A stretch of DNA of 64,000 nucleotides, taken from assembly GCA_039193455.1 (NCBI GenBank), contig JBCCWO010000018.1, positions 14,957-78,956 on the forward strand. Reading direction: 5' to 3'. Shown piece by piece: positions 61,657 to 64,000 of this stretch. Position 1 is the first letter of the stretch. Every line of letters begins with the position of its first letter. The stretch comes from JBCBGF01 sp039193455 (GTDB lineage: Bacteria > Pseudomonadota > Alphaproteobacteria > Rhodobacterales > Rhodobacteraceae). Made by a program: the position numbers and the translations under genes. The notes under the pieces are model-generated. The model was not told the DNA's origin, did not search any database, and was given only the letters and a program-made list of their open reading frames with translations.

Positions 61657-62284
61657 GGCCTGCCACGCGCAGGGTCAAGTTGAGCCGCCCGCCCTTGTCC
61701 AAAAGCTGCGATGTGCCGGGTTTGATCCGATCAATCCCGTGATAGGCCAACCGCGCCGCACCACCCAGCACGATCACGTCACCGGACCGCAGCCAAACGC
61801 TTTTTGACGGGCTGCGTGCCTGGGCCGTGGCGATCCGGAAGAGCCCATCGTCGCCCAGCGAGATTGAGACGACGGGCCACCCGAACTCGGCCTCGTCGCG
61901 GTCCTGATGCAGGCCCATGCGCGCGGATGGGGCATAATAGTTGATCAGACAGCAATCCGGGCCGCGCGGGGCGCCAGAGACCGCCCGCCAGATATCAAGC
62001 ACCTGCGGTGGAATCACAGGCCAGGGATCGCCGCCGGGATGATGGGTTTGATAACGGTACCCCGCCCGATCCGAAACCCAACCAAGCGTTCCGGCGGAGG
62101 TCATCCGCACCGACATCTTCTGCCCGCGCGCGGTTTCGGGATGAAAGAGTGGCGCCTGCGCGACCACCGCGCGCACCGCGTCCACCAGCGCCACCTGTGC
62201 CGCCCGGCCCAGAAAGCCTGGATAGACCCGGGCGCCGTTGATTTCGGTGGATCCCGCCGCTGGCTGACCCGCAGCACCAGCCAT
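61634..62284 (-). CDS. alkB: Alpha-ketoglutarate-dependent dioxygenase AlkB
   Basis: This 216-residue Fe(II)/2-oxoglutarate enzyme removes alkyl lesions from DNA and RNA. Iron ligands are in GLHQDRDE (His-x-Asp) and LAYHGIDRI, and the 2-oxoglutarate arginine is in LNLTLRVAG. NYYAPSARM and FPVVSISLGDD-like segments are typical. It ends 23 bases inside the convergent permease gene and is divergent from dnaK. Confidence 0.92.
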   Translation of the reverse strand: MAGAAGQPAAGSTEINGARVYPGFLGRAAQVALVDAVRAVVAQAPLFHPETARGQKMSVRMTSAGTLGWVSDRAGYRYQTHHPGGDPWPVIPPQVLDIWRAVSGAPRGPDCCLINYYAPSARMGLHQDRDEAEFGWPVVSISLGDDGLFRIATAQARSPSKSVWLRSGDVIVLGGAARLAYHGIDRIKPGTSQLLDKGGRLNLTLRVAGPTGAHPS

Positions 62285-62317
62285 GCCTTTGCCCCTTCAA
62301 TTCCCCAATTTTGCGCG

Positions 62318-62347
62318 CTTGCAGCACCTAGACCTCCTCCCTATATA
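62318..62347 (+). promoter_or_regulatory. Heat-shock sigma-32-type promoter of dnaK
   Basis: CTTGCAG at 62318-62324 and CCCTATATA at 62339-62347 are separated by 14 bases, close to the RpoH consensus (CTTGAAA, 13-15 bases, CYTATnT). It lies about 110 bases before the dnaK ATG. The -35 element deviates in one or two positions. Confidence 0.6.
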
Positions 62348-62453
62348 CCCCCAGAACGCGGCCAGGGCACAGCCTTGGCCAAACTCTGGGATCGGGGTTT
62401 GGTGCCGGAACGGGCCGCACCCCACGTCATCGCCTGAAGAGAGGGTAAAGAGC

Positions 62454-64000
<1,547 letters not shown>

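Overview
The window is chromosomal DNA, high in GC, from an alphaproteobacterium of the Rhodobacteraceae/Roseobacter type. The basis is gene content: a PetP/PetR-like regulator pair, NodH-like and Core-2/I-branching surface-polysaccharide genes, TRAP transporters of two classes, a CcdA plus Tat-signal thioredoxin pair, a 297-residue GalU, and one intergenic double hairpin of a form I recall as common in this family. The genus cannot be told from the sequence alone.

Region 1 (1-28122) is mostly housekeeping. It holds ccdA and a thioredoxin (cut by the window edge), a DMT exporter, a lone glycosyltransferase, HU, an AMP nucleosidase/adenine deaminase operon, the isoprenoid and HDAC operon (HDAC-like, xseB, ispA, dxs, a membrane protein), petP-petR, ilvE, queG, a GST, mtgA, gltD-GFA-gltB, uppP, an NDUFA9-like protein and tRNA-Leu(CAG). 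A small AT-rich two-gene insert at 14531-15263 (a HEPN-like protein and a partner) interrupts it.

Region 2 (28123-48132) is accessory. Just after tRNA-Leu come a truncated Tat-signal nitroreductase and a degenerate alpha/beta hydrolase meeting tail to tail, then about 550 bases without a supported gene and a small membrane protein. Next is a large catabolic locus. A diverged alkylsulfatase-type MBL enzyme and a GntR regulator face an operon of two tandem DctP-type binding proteins, DctQ, DctM, aldehyde dehydrogenase, GST, SDR, a DUF2218 protein, a formylglycine-type sulfatase/phosphonate ester hydrolase, a fused TAXI-TRAP permease, a TAXI binding protein and a two-domain OsmC-like protein. 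A secreted two-domain SnoaL-like protein and a LysR regulator follow. Copies of the palindrome TTTGGGATCCCAAA in the GntR/operon gap are the likely GntR operators. Together the genes suggest regulated import of an ester (sulfate or phosphonate) or ether-type organic compound, hydrolysis, then alcohol and aldehyde oxidation with a glutathione-dependent step. The substrate is unknown. Both DctP-type proteins lack the usual ligand-carboxylate arginine, which argues for an unusual ligand.

Region 3 (48378-64000) returns to core functions: RNase D, lptC-lptA-lptB, hpf and ptsN. A surface-polysaccharide block follows (NodH-like sulfotransferase, four glycosyltransferases, galU, cysQ, an ABC-2 permease), then alkB, and dnaK behind a heat-shock-type promoter, cut by the window edge. 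Sulfotransferase plus CysQ suggests a sulfated surface glycan.

All functional calls come from reading translated sequence and recalled family motifs; no database search was run.
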